Below are positions 27,065-35,800 of a stretch of 64,000 nt of DNA, piece by piece. The stretch spans positions 2,223,001-2,287,000 of the forward strand of contig NZ_CP017147.1 in the NCBI RefSeq assembly GCF_001741865.1. The letters are read 5' to 3'. Numbering within the stretch: position 1 is the first letter of the stretch; every line of letters starts with the position of its first letter. The notes under the pieces are model-generated. The model worked only from the letters and a program-made list of their open reading frames with translations, was not told the DNA's origin and did not search any database. This DNA is from Bosea vaviloviae. Its GTDB lineage: Bacteria; Pseudomonadota; Alphaproteobacteria; Rhizobiales; Beijerinckiaceae. The position numbers and the translations under genes are program-made.

Positions 27065-27090
27065 GGGAGCGCGTTCCCTGTAAGGCGTTC

Positions 27091-28068
27091 ATGCTCGCTT
27101 TCATCCTGCGCCGGCTCTTCCAGTCGCTCATCGTCATGCTGAGCGTGGCGCTGATCGCCTTTGCGATGTTCCGCTTCGTCGGCGACCCGGTGAACCAGAT
27201 CGTCTCGATCGACACGCCGCAGGCCCAGGTCGCCGAGATCAGGCGCTCGCTGGGGCTCGACGATGCCTTCCTCGTTCAATTCGGCCGCTACATCTACAAT
27301 GCGGCGCGGCTCGAATTCGGCGTGTCCTATCAGTTCCGCCTGCCGGTGATCTCGCTTCTGGGCGAGCGCGCCCCGGCGACGCTGGAGCTTGCCTTCTGCT
27401 CGGCGCTGTTTTCGCTCGCGGTCGGCATTCCGATGGGCGTCTATACGGCGCTGAGACGCGAAAGCCCGCTCGCCAAGCTCTTCCAGGCGATCTCGCTTAT
27501 CGGCATCAGCCTGCCGGCCTTCCTGATCGGCATCCTGCTGATCTATCTGTTTTCGGTCACGCTGGGCTGGCTGCCTTCCTTCGGGCGTGGCGAGGTCGTC
27601 AAGATCGGCTCCTGGTGGACGACCGGGCTTTTGACCGGCTCGGGGCTGAAGGCGCTGATCCTGCCCTCGATCACGCTGGGCCTGTTCCAGATGACGCTGA
27701 TCATGCGGCTTGTCCGGGCCGAGATGCTGGAGGTGCTGCGTGCCGACTACATCAAATTCGCCCGGGCGCGGGGCTTGAAGACCCGCGCCATCCATTTCGG
27801 CCATGCGCTGAAGAACACGCTGGTGCCGGTCATCACCATCGCCGGCCTGCAGCTCGGCTCGATCATTGCTTTCGCCATCATCACCGAGACCGTGTTCCAG
27901 TGGCCGGGCATGGGCCAGCTCTTCCTGCGCTCGGTGCAGAACGTCGATATCCCGATTATGGCGGCCTATCTGATGCTGATCTCCTTTCTGTTCGTCAGCA
28001 TCAACCTCGCGGTCGACCTGCTCTACGCACTGGTCGATCCGCGCCTGCGCGCCACGGTCGGCGCGTGA
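27091..28068 (+). CDS. Peptide-type ABC transporter permease, DppB-like
   Basis: A 325-residue permease with about six membrane helices; the first is near residues 10-30 (LIVMLSVALIAFAMFRFVG). The DppB features are the N-terminal domain with LGLDDAFLVQFGRY, the EAA loop FARARGLKTRAIHFGHALKN (about 222-242), and the end DLLYALVDPRLR. The ATG at 27091 follows TAAGGCG; the longer frame upstream is repeat DNA. It pairs with the permease 19 bp downstream. Confidence 0.92.
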   Translation: MLAFILRRLFQSLIVMLSVALIAFAMFRFVGDPVNQIVSIDTPQAQVAEIRRSLGLDDAFLVQFGRYIYNAARLEFGVSYQFRLPVISLLGERAPATLELAFCSALFSLAVGIPMGVYTALRRESPLAKLFQAISLIGISLPAFLIGILLIYLFSVTLGWLPSFGRGEVVKIGSWWTTGLLTGSGLKALILPSITLGLFQMTLIMRLVRAEMLEVLRADYIKFARARGLKTRAIHFGHALKNTLVPVITIAGLQLGSIIAFAIITETVFQWPGMGQLFLRSVQNVDIPIMAAYLMLISFLFVSINLAVDLLYALVDPRLRATVGA

Positions 28069-28087
28069 GAAACGGGGAGGCGAGAGA

Positions 28088-29029
28088 ATGAGCATGATCC
28101 CCCCACCGGCAGCCGCCCCCTCGCGCTGGAGCCGTTTCCGCGACAGCGACATCCTGGCGAGCTTCCTGAAATCGAAGGTGACGATGGTCGCAGGCCTCGT
28201 CGTGCTGCTGCTCTTCGTCGGCGCGGCCTTCTCGCCCTGGCTCGCGCCGACCAATCCATTCGATCCTGCGACCGTCTTCCTGGCGGATTCGATGATACCG
28301 CCCGCCTGGCAGGATGGCGGCGAGGCGCGCTTCATCCTCGGCACCGACGACCAGGGCCGCGACCTCTATTCCGCGATCCTCTACGGCATGCGCGTCTCGC
28401 TGGTCGTCGGCGGGCTCGGCTGCCTCCTGGCGGCCTCGATCGGCATCACGCTGGGGCTGCTCGCGGGCTATCTCGGCGGCCGCACCGACGCGCTCATCAT
28501 GCGCATCGCCGATGTCCAGCTCACCTTCCCGGCGATCCTGATCGCGCTGCTGATCGACGGCGTCGTGCGCGGCGTCTTCCCCAGGGCCTCGCGCGAGGAC
28601 ACCGCGATCTATGTGCTGGTGATTTCGATCGGCCTGAGCTTCTGGGTGCAGTATGCCCGCACCATTCGCGGTTCGACGTTGATCGAGCGCAACAAGGACT
28701 ATGTCATGGCGGCCCGCCTCGTGGGACTGCCGGCGCCCTTGATCATGCTGCGCCATGTCCTGCCCAACGTCATCGGGCCGGTGCTGGTCATCCTGACGAT
28801 CAACCTCGCGCTCGCCGTGATCACCGAGGCGACCTTGTCCTTCCTCGGCGTCGGGCTGCCGGCGACGCAGCCCTCGCTCGGTACGCTGATCTCGATCGGC
28901 AACAAATACCTGTTCTCGGGCGATTGGTGGATCGTGACCTTTCCCAGCGTGACGCTGGCGGCGCTGGTGCTGGCGGTCAACCTGCTCGGCGACTGGCTGC
29001 GCGACGCCCTCAATCCAAGGCTGAGGTGA
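28088..29029 (+). CDS. Peptide-type ABC transporter permease, DppC-like
   Basis: A 313-residue permease. A cytoplasmic N-tail of about 30 residues precedes the first helix (VTMVAGLVVLLLFVGAAF). ILGTDDQGRDLYSAILYGMR is the DppC hallmark. The EAA loop is MAARLVGLPAPLIMLRHVLP (about 215). There is an unusual insert of about 20 residues (LIDGVVRGVFPRASREDTAI) between central helices that the DppC-like protein of the first importer lacks. GGGAGG precedes the ATG. It ends GDWLRDALNPRLR. Confidence 0.92.
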   Translation: MSMIPPPAAAPSRWSRFRDSDILASFLKSKVTMVAGLVVLLLFVGAAFSPWLAPTNPFDPATVFLADSMIPPAWQDGGEARFILGTDDQGRDLYSAILYGMRVSLVVGGLGCLLAASIGITLGLLAGYLGGRTDALIMRIADVQLTFPAILIALLIDGVVRGVFPRASREDTAIYVLVISIGLSFWVQYARTIRGSTLIERNKDYVMAARLVGLPAPLIMLRHVLPNVIGPVLVILTINLALAVITEATLSFLGVGLPATQPSLGTLISIGNKYLFSGDWWIVTFPSVTLAALVLAVNLLGDWLRDALNPRLR

Positions 29030-29063
29030 TCATGGCCCCATGCAGCTCGCGTCCGGAGGCCCG

Positions 29064-30065
29064 ATGAGCGTCCCCGTGCTCTCCGTCCGCAACCTCACCG
29101 TCGAATTCATGGCGCGGCGCGGCACGTTGCGGGCGCTCGACGCCATCTCCTTCGACATCGCGCGCGGCGAGGTCCTTGGCGTCGTCGGTGAATCCGGCGC
29201 CGGCAAATCGGTCACCGGCTCAGCCATCATCGGCCTGATCGACCCGCCCGGCCGCATCGCCGGCGGCGAGGTGGTTCTGTCGGGCGAGCGCATCGACAAT
29301 CTGCCGCCCGACGCCATGCGCAAGGTCCGGGGCAAGCGCATCGGCATGATCTTCCAGGATCCGCTGACGAGCCTGAACCCGCTCTACCGCATCAGCGAGC
29401 AATTGATCGAGACGATCCGCACCCATACCGATCTCAACGCGGCGGACGCCCGCAAGCGCGCCATCGCCTTGCTCGACGAGGTCGGCATTCCCGCGCCCGA
29501 GCGCCGCATCGACGGCTATCCGCATGAGTTCTCCGGCGGCATGCGCCAGCGCGTGGTGATCGCGCTTGCGCTCTGCGCCGAACCCGAATTCATCATCGCC
29601 GACGAGCCGACGACGGCGCTCGACGTTTCCGTGCAGGCGCAGATCATCGCGCTGATCAGGCGGCTCTGTAAGGAGCGCGGCACCTCGGTGATGCTCGTCA
29701 CCCACGATATGGGCGTCATCGCCGAGACTGCCGACCGGGTCGCGGTGATGTATGCCGGGCGCATCGTCGAGATCGGCCCGGTGCGCGACGTCGTCAAGCA
29801 GCCGCTGCACCCCTACGCCAAGGGGCTGATGGGCGCGATACCCTCGCTCGAGGGCGATGCCGAGCGCCTGGTGCAGATCCCGGGCGCGATGCCGCGGCTT
29901 TCGGCGATTCCGCCGGGCTGCGCCTTCAATCCCCGTTGCGAGAAAGTCTTCGCGCGCTGCCATGTCGAGCGGCCGGAGCTGGTCCAGCTCGGCGACCGCA
30001 AGGTCGCCTGCCATCTCTACGACCAGCCGCAATCGGCGCGGGACAAGGCGGAGATCGCAGCGTGA
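29064..30065 (+). CDS. Peptide-type ABC transporter ATPase, DppD-like
   Basis: A 333-residue ATPase with Walker A GESGAGKSVTGSA, Q-loop MIFQDPLTSLNPLY, signature FSGGMRQRV, Walker B FIIADEPTTALDV and switch LVTHDMGV. The C-terminal oligopeptide domain is complete and carries four cysteines in CAFNPRCEKVFARC and VACHLY, the pattern associated with an Fe-S or metal site in DppD-type proteins. The start at 29064 has GGAGG seven bases ahead; eight codons upstream another ATG lacks a site. The stop overlaps the GTG start of the next gene. Confidence 0.92.
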   Translation: MSVPVLSVRNLTVEFMARRGTLRALDAISFDIARGEVLGVVGESGAGKSVTGSAIIGLIDPPGRIAGGEVVLSGERIDNLPPDAMRKVRGKRIGMIFQDPLTSLNPLYRISEQLIETIRTHTDLNAADARKRAIALLDEVGIPAPERRIDGYPHEFSGGMRQRVVIALALCAEPEFIIADEPTTALDVSVQAQIIALIRRLCKERGTSVMLVTHDMGVIAETADRVAVMYAGRIVEIGPVRDVVKQPLHPYAKGLMGAIPSLEGDAERLVQIPGAMPRLSAIPPGCAFNPRCEKVFARCHVERPELVQLGDRKVACHLYDQPQSARDKAEIAA

Positions 30066-31069
30066 ATCAAGGTCCCCCCGAGCGCCCCTTCGTCCAGGTC
30101 CGTGACCTGCGCCGTATCTTCGACGTCTCGAAGCCCTGGCTCAACCGCGTGCTGGAGCGCGCGCCGCGCCAATATCTCAAGGCCGTCGACGGCGTCTCCT
30201 TCGACATTCGCCGGGGCGAGACCTTTGCCTTGGTCGGCGAGTCCGGCTCGGGAAAATCGACCGTCGCGCGCATGGTCGTCGGCCTGCTGCCGCCCTCGGA
30301 CGGCACGGTCTCGATCGCCGGCATCTCGATGAACGACGTCAATGTGGCGCAGGAGCGCCAGCGCCTGCGCCGGCGCATCCAGATGATCTTCCAGGATCCC
30401 TATGCCAGCCTCAACCCGCGCTGGCGTGTCGGGCGGATCATCGCCGAGCCGATCCGCGCCTTCGGCATCGTCCATGGCGAAGCGGACATCACCGGCCGCG
30501 TCGGAGAATTGCTGACGCTGGTCGGCCTGCATCCCGACGATGCCGGGAAATTCCCGCATGAATTCTCCGGCGGCCAGCGCCAGCGCATCGCGATCGCCCG
30601 TGCGCTCGCCTCCAATGCCGAGTTCATCGTCTGCGACGAGCCGACATCGGCGCTCGACGTCTCGGTCCAGGCCCAGATCCTCAACCTCATGCGCGATCTG
30701 CAGCAGAGATTCGGGCTGACCTATCTGTTCATCTCGCACAACCTCGCGGTCGTCAGGCACATGGCGACGCGCATCGGCGTGATGTATCTCGGCCGCCTCG
30801 TCGAGGTCTCGGAGGGCAAGCAGCTCTTCTCGCATCCGCGCCATCCCTATACGCGCATGCTGCTCGACGCGGTGCCCGACGTGGCCATGGCCGGCAAGGC
30901 GCGCGAGGGCGTGAAGGGCGAGATCCCGAACCCGATCAGCCCGCCCTCGGGCTGCACCTTCCATCCGCGCTGCCCCCTGGTCTTCGAGCGCTGCCGCGTC
31001 GAGAACCCGCCGGTGATCGACGGGGTGGCCTGCCACGCGGTCAATCAGGGTCGCATAGCTGCGGCTTGA
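30062..31069 (+). CDS. Peptide-type ABC transporter ATPase, DppF-like
   Basis: A 335-residue ATPase starting at a GTG (30062) that overlaps the preceding stop as GTGA, with GGAGA upstream. The N-terminus FVQVRDLRRIFDVSKPWLNR is typical of DppF. Walker A is GESGSGKSTVARM; the Q-loop is MIFQDPYASLNPRWRV; the signature is FSGGQRQRI; Walker B is FIVCDEPTSALDV. The C-terminal domain has SGCTFHPRCPLVFERC and VACHAV, again with four cysteines. It completes a full importer. Confidence 0.92.
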   Translation: MNQGPPERPFVQVRDLRRIFDVSKPWLNRVLERAPRQYLKAVDGVSFDIRRGETFALVGESGSGKSTVARMVVGLLPPSDGTVSIAGISMNDVNVAQERQRLRRRIQMIFQDPYASLNPRWRVGRIIAEPIRAFGIVHGEADITGRVGELLTLVGLHPDDAGKFPHEFSGGQRQRIAIARALASNAEFIVCDEPTSALDVSVQAQILNLMRDLQQRFGLTYLFISHNLAVVRHMATRIGVMYLGRLVEVSEGKQLFSHPRHPYTRMLLDAVPDVAMAGKAREGVKGEIPNPISPPSGCTFHPRCPLVFERCRVENPPVIDGVACHAVNQGRIAAA

Positions 31070-31095
31070 ATCGAGATCTTCCGCACGGCCTCTCC

Positions 31096-31217
31096 CGTCA
31101 TTGCGAGGAGCGCAGCGACGAAGCAATCCAGGAGGGCTCGCTCTACGCCTCCTGAATTACTTCGCGGAGCCTGTACTCGGGCTTGCCGAAGGCAAGACCC
31201 GGGTGCTCGCAATGGCG
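31096..31217. repeat. Family B palindrome, copy 2, with insertion
   Basis: It starts CGTCATTGCGAGGAGCGCAG and ends CTCGCAATGGCG. Relative to the 86-bp copies it has an extra stretch of about 35 bp near 31169-31203 (CGGGCTTGCCGAAGGCAAG, itself an inverted repeat), and its right arm is degenerate. It separates convergent dppF-like and O-antigen-ligase-like genes. Confidence 0.8.
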
Positions 31218-31229
31218 ATATGAGCCGGC

Positions 31230-32492
31230 TCAGTTCTCGGCGGCGGGCGCCAGCGGCCTGTCGTTCTTGCGCCGGTTCTGCACATCGGCCGGCAAGGGCG
31301 CGACCGGCCGCTCGGTGCGGTATTGCCCGCGTGCGATCGCCGCGAATAGCAGGACCACTGCCGCCAGCGTCATCAGCCACCAGGGCTGCAGCGTGGCGAA
31401 GCCGAGCGCGGTCAACGCGAAGGCTGTCGTATAGGCGGCGACGCCACCCGCCGCCAGCGCGACGGGCATATGGCGGGCGGCGCGGATGGCGAAATACAGG
31501 CAGGCCGCTGCCGCGGCAGCTCCGACGATGCCGAGCTCGTACCAGGTCTCGAAGAGCAGCGTCGTCGGCGTCGTCATAGGCAGGGCGCCGGTCACGCGGC
31601 CGCGCAGAACCGTGTCGAGCCCGTGGCCGGTGATCAACTGGACCGGCTCGCGGCCGACGACATCGGCCCAGACGCCGAGCGCCTGCACGAAGTCGCTGGT
31701 GCTCTCGGGAAAGCGCGAGACGATCGGGATCAGCAGGAAGGGCAGGATCGGCGCGAGCAGCATGACGCCGCCGATCAGCGCCGCGATGATCGGGACAGCC
31801 TTCTCGCGATTGGCGCTGACGGCACCGAAGGCGACCGCGCCGCAGATCATCGCGACAGCCTCGCCATCCTCGAAGCGCGTCAGCGCGAGCAGGCCGACGA
31901 CGAGGGCGAGCCCGAGCGCGCTTAAACCCCGTGCGCGCGACAAAAGCCAGGCCAGTGCCGGCCAGGCCATGATCAGCACGACGCTGATGCCGCGCTCGAC
32001 GCTGCCGATCTCCGCATCGGAGCGGCGCAGCGCCGCGACGACGATGAGCGCGAGCGCGAAGATGGCGGCCAGGCCCGTGCCGAGTGCCGCAAGATTGAGA
32101 TTGGAGGCGCGCATGCGCGCGGGCAGCGCCGAGGTACCGCAGAAGCCGAGCGCGACCGCAAGTACGAGATTGCCGGCCTTCTCCGTCGCCGAGGAGGTGT
32201 AGGGGCTCCAGATCAGCGAGAGCACCGACCAGGCGACGAGGCCGACCAGGATCAGCCCCGGTCGGCTCAGCAAAGCGCGCTTGAGCGTGCCGGTGAACCA
32301 GCCGGGCTCCTCGACCAGCGAGGAGATGACGAGCAGGACGACGCCGATCGGCACGAGCACGACTGCGGCGCGACGCGACACCAGCGACGCCAATGGCAGC
32401 GCGAGCGCCAGCGTCGCGAAGCCGATCCGGCGCAGCAGCACGGCGGCATCCACGGCGGGGTCGCGAGGTCCTTGAGCATTACGGCGGATCAT
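31230..32492 (-). CDS. O-antigen-ligase-like polytopic membrane protein
   Basis: A 420-residue protein with about ten to twelve hydrophobic segments and a large hydrophilic stretch at about 265-310 containing TGHGLDTVLRG, the position of the periplasmic loop and GHG-type motif in the Wzy/WaaL O-antigen polymerase/ligase superfamily. It could join a polysaccharide to a lipid carrier or polymerise repeat units. No glycosyltransferase or polysaccharide genes are adjacent, so the partner pathway is unknown. The start at 32492 (MIRRNAQGPRDPAV) leaves a short cytoplasmic tail. It is divergent from the DUF2478 gene. Confidence 0.7.
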   Translation of the reverse strand: MIRRNAQGPRDPAVDAAVLLRRIGFATLALALPLASLVSRRAAVVLVPIGVVLLVISSLVEEPGWFTGTLKRALLSRPGLILVGLVAWSVLSLIWSPYTSSATEKAGNLVLAVALGFCGTSALPARMRASNLNLAALGTGLAAIFALALIVVAALRRSDAEIGSVERGISVVLIMAWPALAWLLSRARGLSALGLALVVGLLALTRFEDGEAVAMICGAVAFGAVSANREKAVPIIAALIGGVMLLAPILPFLLIPIVSRFPESTSDFVQALGVWADVVGREPVQLITGHGLDTVLRGRVTGALPMTTPTTLLFETWYELGIVGAAAAAACLYFAIRAARHMPVALAAGGVAAYTTAFALTALGFATLQPWWLMTLAAVVLLFAAIARGQYRTERPVAPLPADVQNRRKNDRPLAPAAEN

Positions 32493-32703
32493 GACGATAA
32501 ACCAGCAGCCAGCCTCATCCGGAAAAAGCGCCGGACATCAACCTTCCCGCACCCTAGCGGGCCGCCGGGCACGCGGCTGTAGGTGCGGCGCAACACTTTG
32601 CCAGCATCTCGGCCGGCATCTCGAAACCCGGCTCCGGTGGACTGGTCGCTTCTGCGACGAAAGCACGCTGGCCTTGGACGGGCCTTTCGTGGGATGAATC
32701 GGC

Positions 32704-33219
32704 ATGACTTTGCTCGCGGCCATTCCCTATTCCCAGGGCTTCCCGATCGACGGCTTCATGGCCGGCCTCGCGCGACGCCTGAAGGATCGCGGCGTCAGGC
32801 TCGGCGGCGTCGTGCAGCTCAACGCGGATGACTGTGAGAGCGGTTGTGCGGCGATGATGCTGGAGGATCTGGCGAGCGGCCGGCATTTTCCGATCAGCGA
32901 GGATCGCGGCGCGGGCTCTGCGGGTTGCAGGCTCGATGCGACCGGGCTCGCAGCCGCCGGCGGTGCGATGGCGTCGGCGCTGGCTGGCGGGGCCGAGCTC
33001 GTGATCGTCAACAAATTCGGCCGGCAGGAGATGCTCGGCCAGGGCTTGCGGCAGGAGATCGCCGCCGCCTTGCTGGCCGGCCTGCCGCTGCTCATCGCCG
33101 TCCGCCGCGATTTCCTGCCGGCCTGGCGCGATTTCGCCGGCGAGGATTGGGTCGAGCTCGCGCCCGAGGAGGCCGCCGTCGAGGCCTGGGCCGCCGCGCA
33201 AGCGCGCATCGCGGCCTGA
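32704..33219 (+). CDS. DUF2478 family protein (molybdenum-gene neighbour)
   Basis: A 171-residue cytoplasmic protein that matches my recollection of DUF2478: GGVVQLNADD, MMLEDLASGRHFPISEDRG, GCRLDATGLAAAG, and the highly conserved ELVIVNKFGRQEMLGQGLRQ, LPLLIAV and WRDFAGEDW. The family has an NTPase-like layout but no classical P-loop here (PYSQGFPIDGFMAGLA occupies that position). Members commonly sit with molybdate transport or molybdenum-cofactor genes, and here it opens the row DUF2478-fdhD-mobA with a 22-bp gap. Its biochemical role is unknown. Confidence 0.75.
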   Translation: MTLLAAIPYSQGFPIDGFMAGLARRLKDRGVRLGGVVQLNADDCESGCAAMMLEDLASGRHFPISEDRGAGSAGCRLDATGLAAAGGAMASALAGGAELVIVNKFGRQEMLGQGLRQEIAAALLAGLPLLIAVRRDFLPAWRDFAGEDWVELAPEEAAVEAWAAAQARIAA

Positions 33220-33241
33220 CAAACCCGCCGGAGCAAGCGCC

Positions 33242-34135
33242 GTGGCGCAGGATATGAGCTTTCTCGACGATTACCTGGTGCGCCCGGACCCCGCCGCGCC
33301 GCGCCTGGGCGCGACCGTCTCTGGCATCGACCAGACGGGAGCTGTAGTCGAGACCCGTGTCGTCACCGAGCGGGCGCTGACGCTCTATCTGAATACTCAG
33401 GAGATCGTCACCATGATGACGATCGGCGATCATCCCGACTATCTCGCGCTCGGCTATCTCCTGAACCAGAACATGCTGAAACGCGGCGATGTCGTCGAGG
33501 CGGTCGATTATGACGAGGAGCTCGAAGTCGTGGTGGTGCGCACGCCCGAGCGCACCAATTTCGAGGCGAAGCTGAAGAAGAAGACGCTGACCTCCGGCTG
33601 TGCCCAGGGCACCGCTTTTGGCGACTTGATGGAAGCGATCGACGAGATCGAACTGCCCAAGGCCGAACTGCGCACGAGTTGGCTCTACGCGCTGACCCGC
33701 AAGATCAACACCACGCCCTCGCTCTATCTCGAGGCCGGCGCGATCCATGGCTGCGTGCTCTGCGAGGGCGATCGGCCCCTGGTCTATATGGAGGATGTCG
33801 GCCGCCACAACGCCGTCGACAAGGTCGCCGGCTGGATGTTCCGCCACGATGTCGATCCTGCGAAGATGATCTTCTACACAACCGGCCGTCTGACCTCGGA
33901 AATGGTGATCAAGACCGTCCGCATGGGCATCCCCGTGCTGGTCTCGCGCTCCGGCTTCACCGAATGGGGTGTCGAGCTGGCGCGGAAAGCCGGGCTGACC
34001 CTGATCGGCCGGGCGCGCGGCAAGCGCTTCGTCGCGCTCGCCGGCGAGGGCAACATCGTCTTCGACCAGGATCCCGAGAGCGTCGAGGAAGAGGGCGGCA
34101 AGAGCCGGCGCAAGGGGGCGGAGCGTGATGACTGA
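33242..34135 (+). CDS. fdhD: Formate dehydrogenase accessory sulfurtransferase FdhD
   Basis: A 297-residue protein needed to pass sulfur onto the molybdenum cofactor of formate dehydrogenase. The family blocks are [58 protein letters not shown] and [14 protein letters not shown]. At the position of the E. coli CXXC sulfur-carrying loop it reads [10 protein letters not shown], with a single Cys120. The start is GTG at 33242 with GGAG eight bases ahead; an ATG four codons later is the alternative. Its end overlaps mobA by eight bases. Confidence 0.93.
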   Translation: MAQDMSFLDDYLVRPDPAAPRLGATVSGIDQTGAVVETRVVTERALTLYLNTQEIVTMMTIGDHPDYLALGYLLNQNMLKRGDVVEAVDYDEELEVVVVRTPERTNFEAKLKKKTLTSGCAQGTAFGDLMEAIDEIELPKAELRTSWLYALTRKINTTPSLYLEAGAIHGCVLCEGDRPLVYMEDVGRHNAVDKVAGWMFRHDVDPAKMIFYTTGRLTSEMVIKTVRMGIPVLVSRSGFTEWGVELARKAGLTLIGRARGKRFVALAGEGNIVFDQDPESVEEEGGKSRRKGAERDD

Positions 34136-34757
34136 GCCCACCCTCGGGCTGCTCCTCGCTGGCGGCCTCGCGCGGCGGATGGGCGGTGGCGACAAGCCGT
34201 TGCGGATGATTGCGGGCCGCTCCATCCTCGCTCATGTGATCGAACGCCTCGGCCCGCAATGCGAGAGCCTGCTGATCAACGCCAATGGCGATCCGGCGCG
34301 CTTTTCCGATTATGGCCTGCCGGTCGTCGCCGACAGCGTGCCCGATTTCGCCGGCCCGCTCGCCGGCATCCTGGCCGGGCTCGACTGGATGGCGCAGCAC
34401 CGGCCCGGATCGAACTGGATGGTCAGCGTCGCCGCCGACACGCCCTTCATCCCGCGCGATCTCGTCACCCGGCTGCATCGGGCTCGCGCGGAGCTGAATG
34501 TTCCACTTGCCTGCGCCGCATCGGGCGGCTGGACGCATCCCGTCATCGGGCTCTGGCCGCTGGTACTGCGCGAGGACCTGCGCCAGGCGCTGACCGTCGA
34601 GGATGAGCGCAAGATCGACCGCTGGACGGCGCGCCATGGCTGCGCCAGCGCGGAGTGGCCGGTCGATCCCGTCGATCCGTTCTTCAACGCCAACCGGCCG
34701 GAGGATCTGACCGAGGCCGAGCAGCTTTTCGCGAACCTTTCGCCAAATGGCGGCTGA
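34128..34757 (+). CDS. mobA: Molybdenum cofactor guanylyltransferase MobA
   Basis: A 209-residue enzyme that attaches GMP from GTP to molybdopterin to make the bis-MGD cofactor used by formate dehydrogenase. The nucleotide-binding signature [18 protein letters not shown] is at the N-terminus; further blocks are [20 protein letters not shown] and the metal-binding [12 protein letters not shown], and the end is [10 protein letters not shown]. The ATG at 34128 directly follows a GTG; both lie after GGGGCGGAG. It overlaps fdhD by eight bases, so the two are translationally coupled. Confidence 0.95.
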   Translation: MTEPTLGLLLAGGLARRMGGGDKPLRMIAGRSILAHVIERLGPQCESLLINANGDPARFSDYGLPVVADSVPDFAGPLAGILAGLDWMAQHRPGSNWMVSVAADTPFIPRDLVTRLHRARAELNVPLACAASGGWTHPVIGLWPLVLREDLRQALTVEDERKIDRWTARHGCASAEWPVDPVDPFFNANRPEDLTEAEQLFANLSPNGG

Positions 34758-34776
34758 GGCTTCGGCCTCGCGATAC

Positions 34777-34862
34777 CGTCATTGCGAGCGCAGCGAAGCA
34801 ATCCAGGGGACGTAGTGCGAGACCTCCTAGATTGCTTCGTCGCTGCGCTCCTCGCAATGACG
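34777..34862. repeat. Family B intergenic palindrome, copy 3
   Basis: It is 86 bp long, with arms CGTCATTGCGAGCGCAGCGA and the inverse ending CTCCTCGCAATGACG around GAAGCAATCCAG / GATTGCTTCGTC. It matches the copy at 26979-27064 except mainly in the loop. Confidence 0.9.
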
Positions 34863-34918
34863 GCTGCCGTCGGCTTGATAGATGTACCGCGTCTGACTAT
34901 CTCTCGTGATAAGAGCGG

Positions 34919-34950
34919 CTTATCGCTGCCGAGCCTTATCGCTGCCGAGC
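34919..34950 (+). repeat. 16-bp tandem duplication before a small gene
   Basis: CTTATCGCTGCCGAGC occurs twice in direct succession (34919-34934 and 34935-34950), followed by CTTGGGGGAAGATC and the GTG start of the 41-residue protein. It lies in that gene's leader and could be a recent duplication or paired binding sites. Confidence 0.7.
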
Positions 34951-34964
34951 CTTGGGGGAAGATC

Positions 34965-35090
34965 GTGAAATCATTCATTGCCGCCGTCATCTTCGCCGTG
35001 GTCGCCGCTTTCGGGGCGAGCCTCGTGCTGAACGACTTCTTCCAGAAACCGGTGGAGACCGCCTATTCGACCGGCAGCGTCAGGCTCTGA
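34965..35090 (+). CDS. 41-residue single-pass membrane or secreted small protein
   Basis: From the GTG at 34965, with an excellent ribosome site (GGGGGAAG six bases ahead), the frame encodes MKSFIAAVIFAVVAAFGASL followed by VLNDFFQKPVETAYSTGS and VRL. One hydrophobic helix (about residues 4-22) resembles a signal anchor; the tail is polar. Short proteins of this shape recur in Hyphomicrobiales annotations as hypothetical proteins. The larger frame from 34782 starts inside a repeat and is not credible as coding. No function can be inferred. Confidence 0.65.
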   Translation: MKSFIAAVIFAVVAAFGASLVLNDFFQKPVETAYSTGSVRL

Positions 35091-35130
35091 CGCGCATTTG
35101 GAATTTGCCGCCTTTACTCGGAAACTCCGC

Positions 35131-35288
35131 GTCATCCTGGACAAGGGATCCATCGCAGAGCGTCATTCTCGGGCTTGTGCCCTGAGAATCTCATGACCAG
35201 AGCGCTCTGGTTTACGAGATGCTCGGGTCAAGCCCGGCCATGACGTGCTTCGGATTCCGGGTCTCCGCTTCGCTGTGTCCAGGATGAC
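35131..35288. repeat. Family A repeat, copy 2, interrupted by another element
   Basis: Outer arms GTCATCCTGG (35131-35140) and CCAGGATGAC (35279-35288) belong to family A, and CATCGCAGAG follows the left arm as expected. In the middle an unrelated palindromic element runs from CGTCATTCTCGGGCTTGTGC (35161) to GGGTCAAGCCCGGCCATGACG (about 35244). This looks like one repeat inserted in, or replacing the loop of, another. Confidence 0.75.
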
Positions 35289-35317
35289 GGCATCGGTCCT
35301 TGCGAGCGCAGGAAAGC

Positions 35318-35716
35318 CTAACCCTCCAGCAGCGCCTTCAACGCCGCCAGGTCGCGGGCGATCATGCCGGCGTCGCGCGCCATTTCGTCGTCGGACATGT
35401 CGCGCTGGAACAGCGTGAACACGACCTCGCTGCCATCGCCATTGGCCAAGACGCGCATCGGATTGTGCATGGCCTTGCCATTATCGGGAATGACGGCGTG
35501 GTCGAGCACGCCGTAGCGGTTGGGCTCGCTGAACAGGATCCGCATCCGGCCCATCGGCGTCTCGGCGACCCAGGTCATGCCCTCGACATGGCTGAAACCA
35601 TGCCCGAGCCCCTCGGCCCATTTCGGAAAATTCAGCGGTTCGGCCAGGAAGGCATAGACCTCGTCCGCCGGACGATCGATGCCGATCCCGATATGGCGCG
35701 CAGGGCTCATGGACAC
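35318..35716 (-). CDS. SRPBCC-fold small protein
   Basis: A 132-residue protein with the START/Bet v 1-like (SRPBCC) pattern: IGIGIDRPADEVYAFLAEPLN at the N-terminus, FPKWAEGLGHGF, a central beta-sheet region and a C-terminal amphipathic helix MIARDLAALKALLEG. Such proteins bind hydrophobic ligands or act as polyketide-cyclase-like enzymes; nothing fixes the ligand here. The GTG at 35716 lies six bases after AAGGAG, better placed than the ATG two codons later. It is 84 bp downstream of mrp on the same strand. Confidence 0.78.
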   Translation of the reverse strand: MSMSPARHIGIGIDRPADEVYAFLAEPLNFPKWAEGLGHGFSHVEGMTWVAETPMGRMRILFSEPNRYGVLDHAVIPDNGKAMHNPMRVLANGDGSEVVFTLFQRDMSDDEMARDAGMIARDLAALKALLEG

Positions 35717-35800
35717 GGGCCGCTCCTTCGGTTCATAAAGAACAAAAGAAGAACTATCGAGCGGTCATGTCAAGAGGCGCCCTGATTCCGGGCCGCGCAC

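Noticed and set aside
26332..28344. 670-codon - strand frame across the second importer
   Set aside because: Antisense to the binding-protein and permease genes; no recognisable domain.
32493..32703. Possible molybdenum-cofactor riboswitch ahead of the DUF2478-fdhD-mobA genes
   Set aside because: I could not fit the conserved core or its pairing; only unremarkable short stems were seen. A covariance-model search would settle it.
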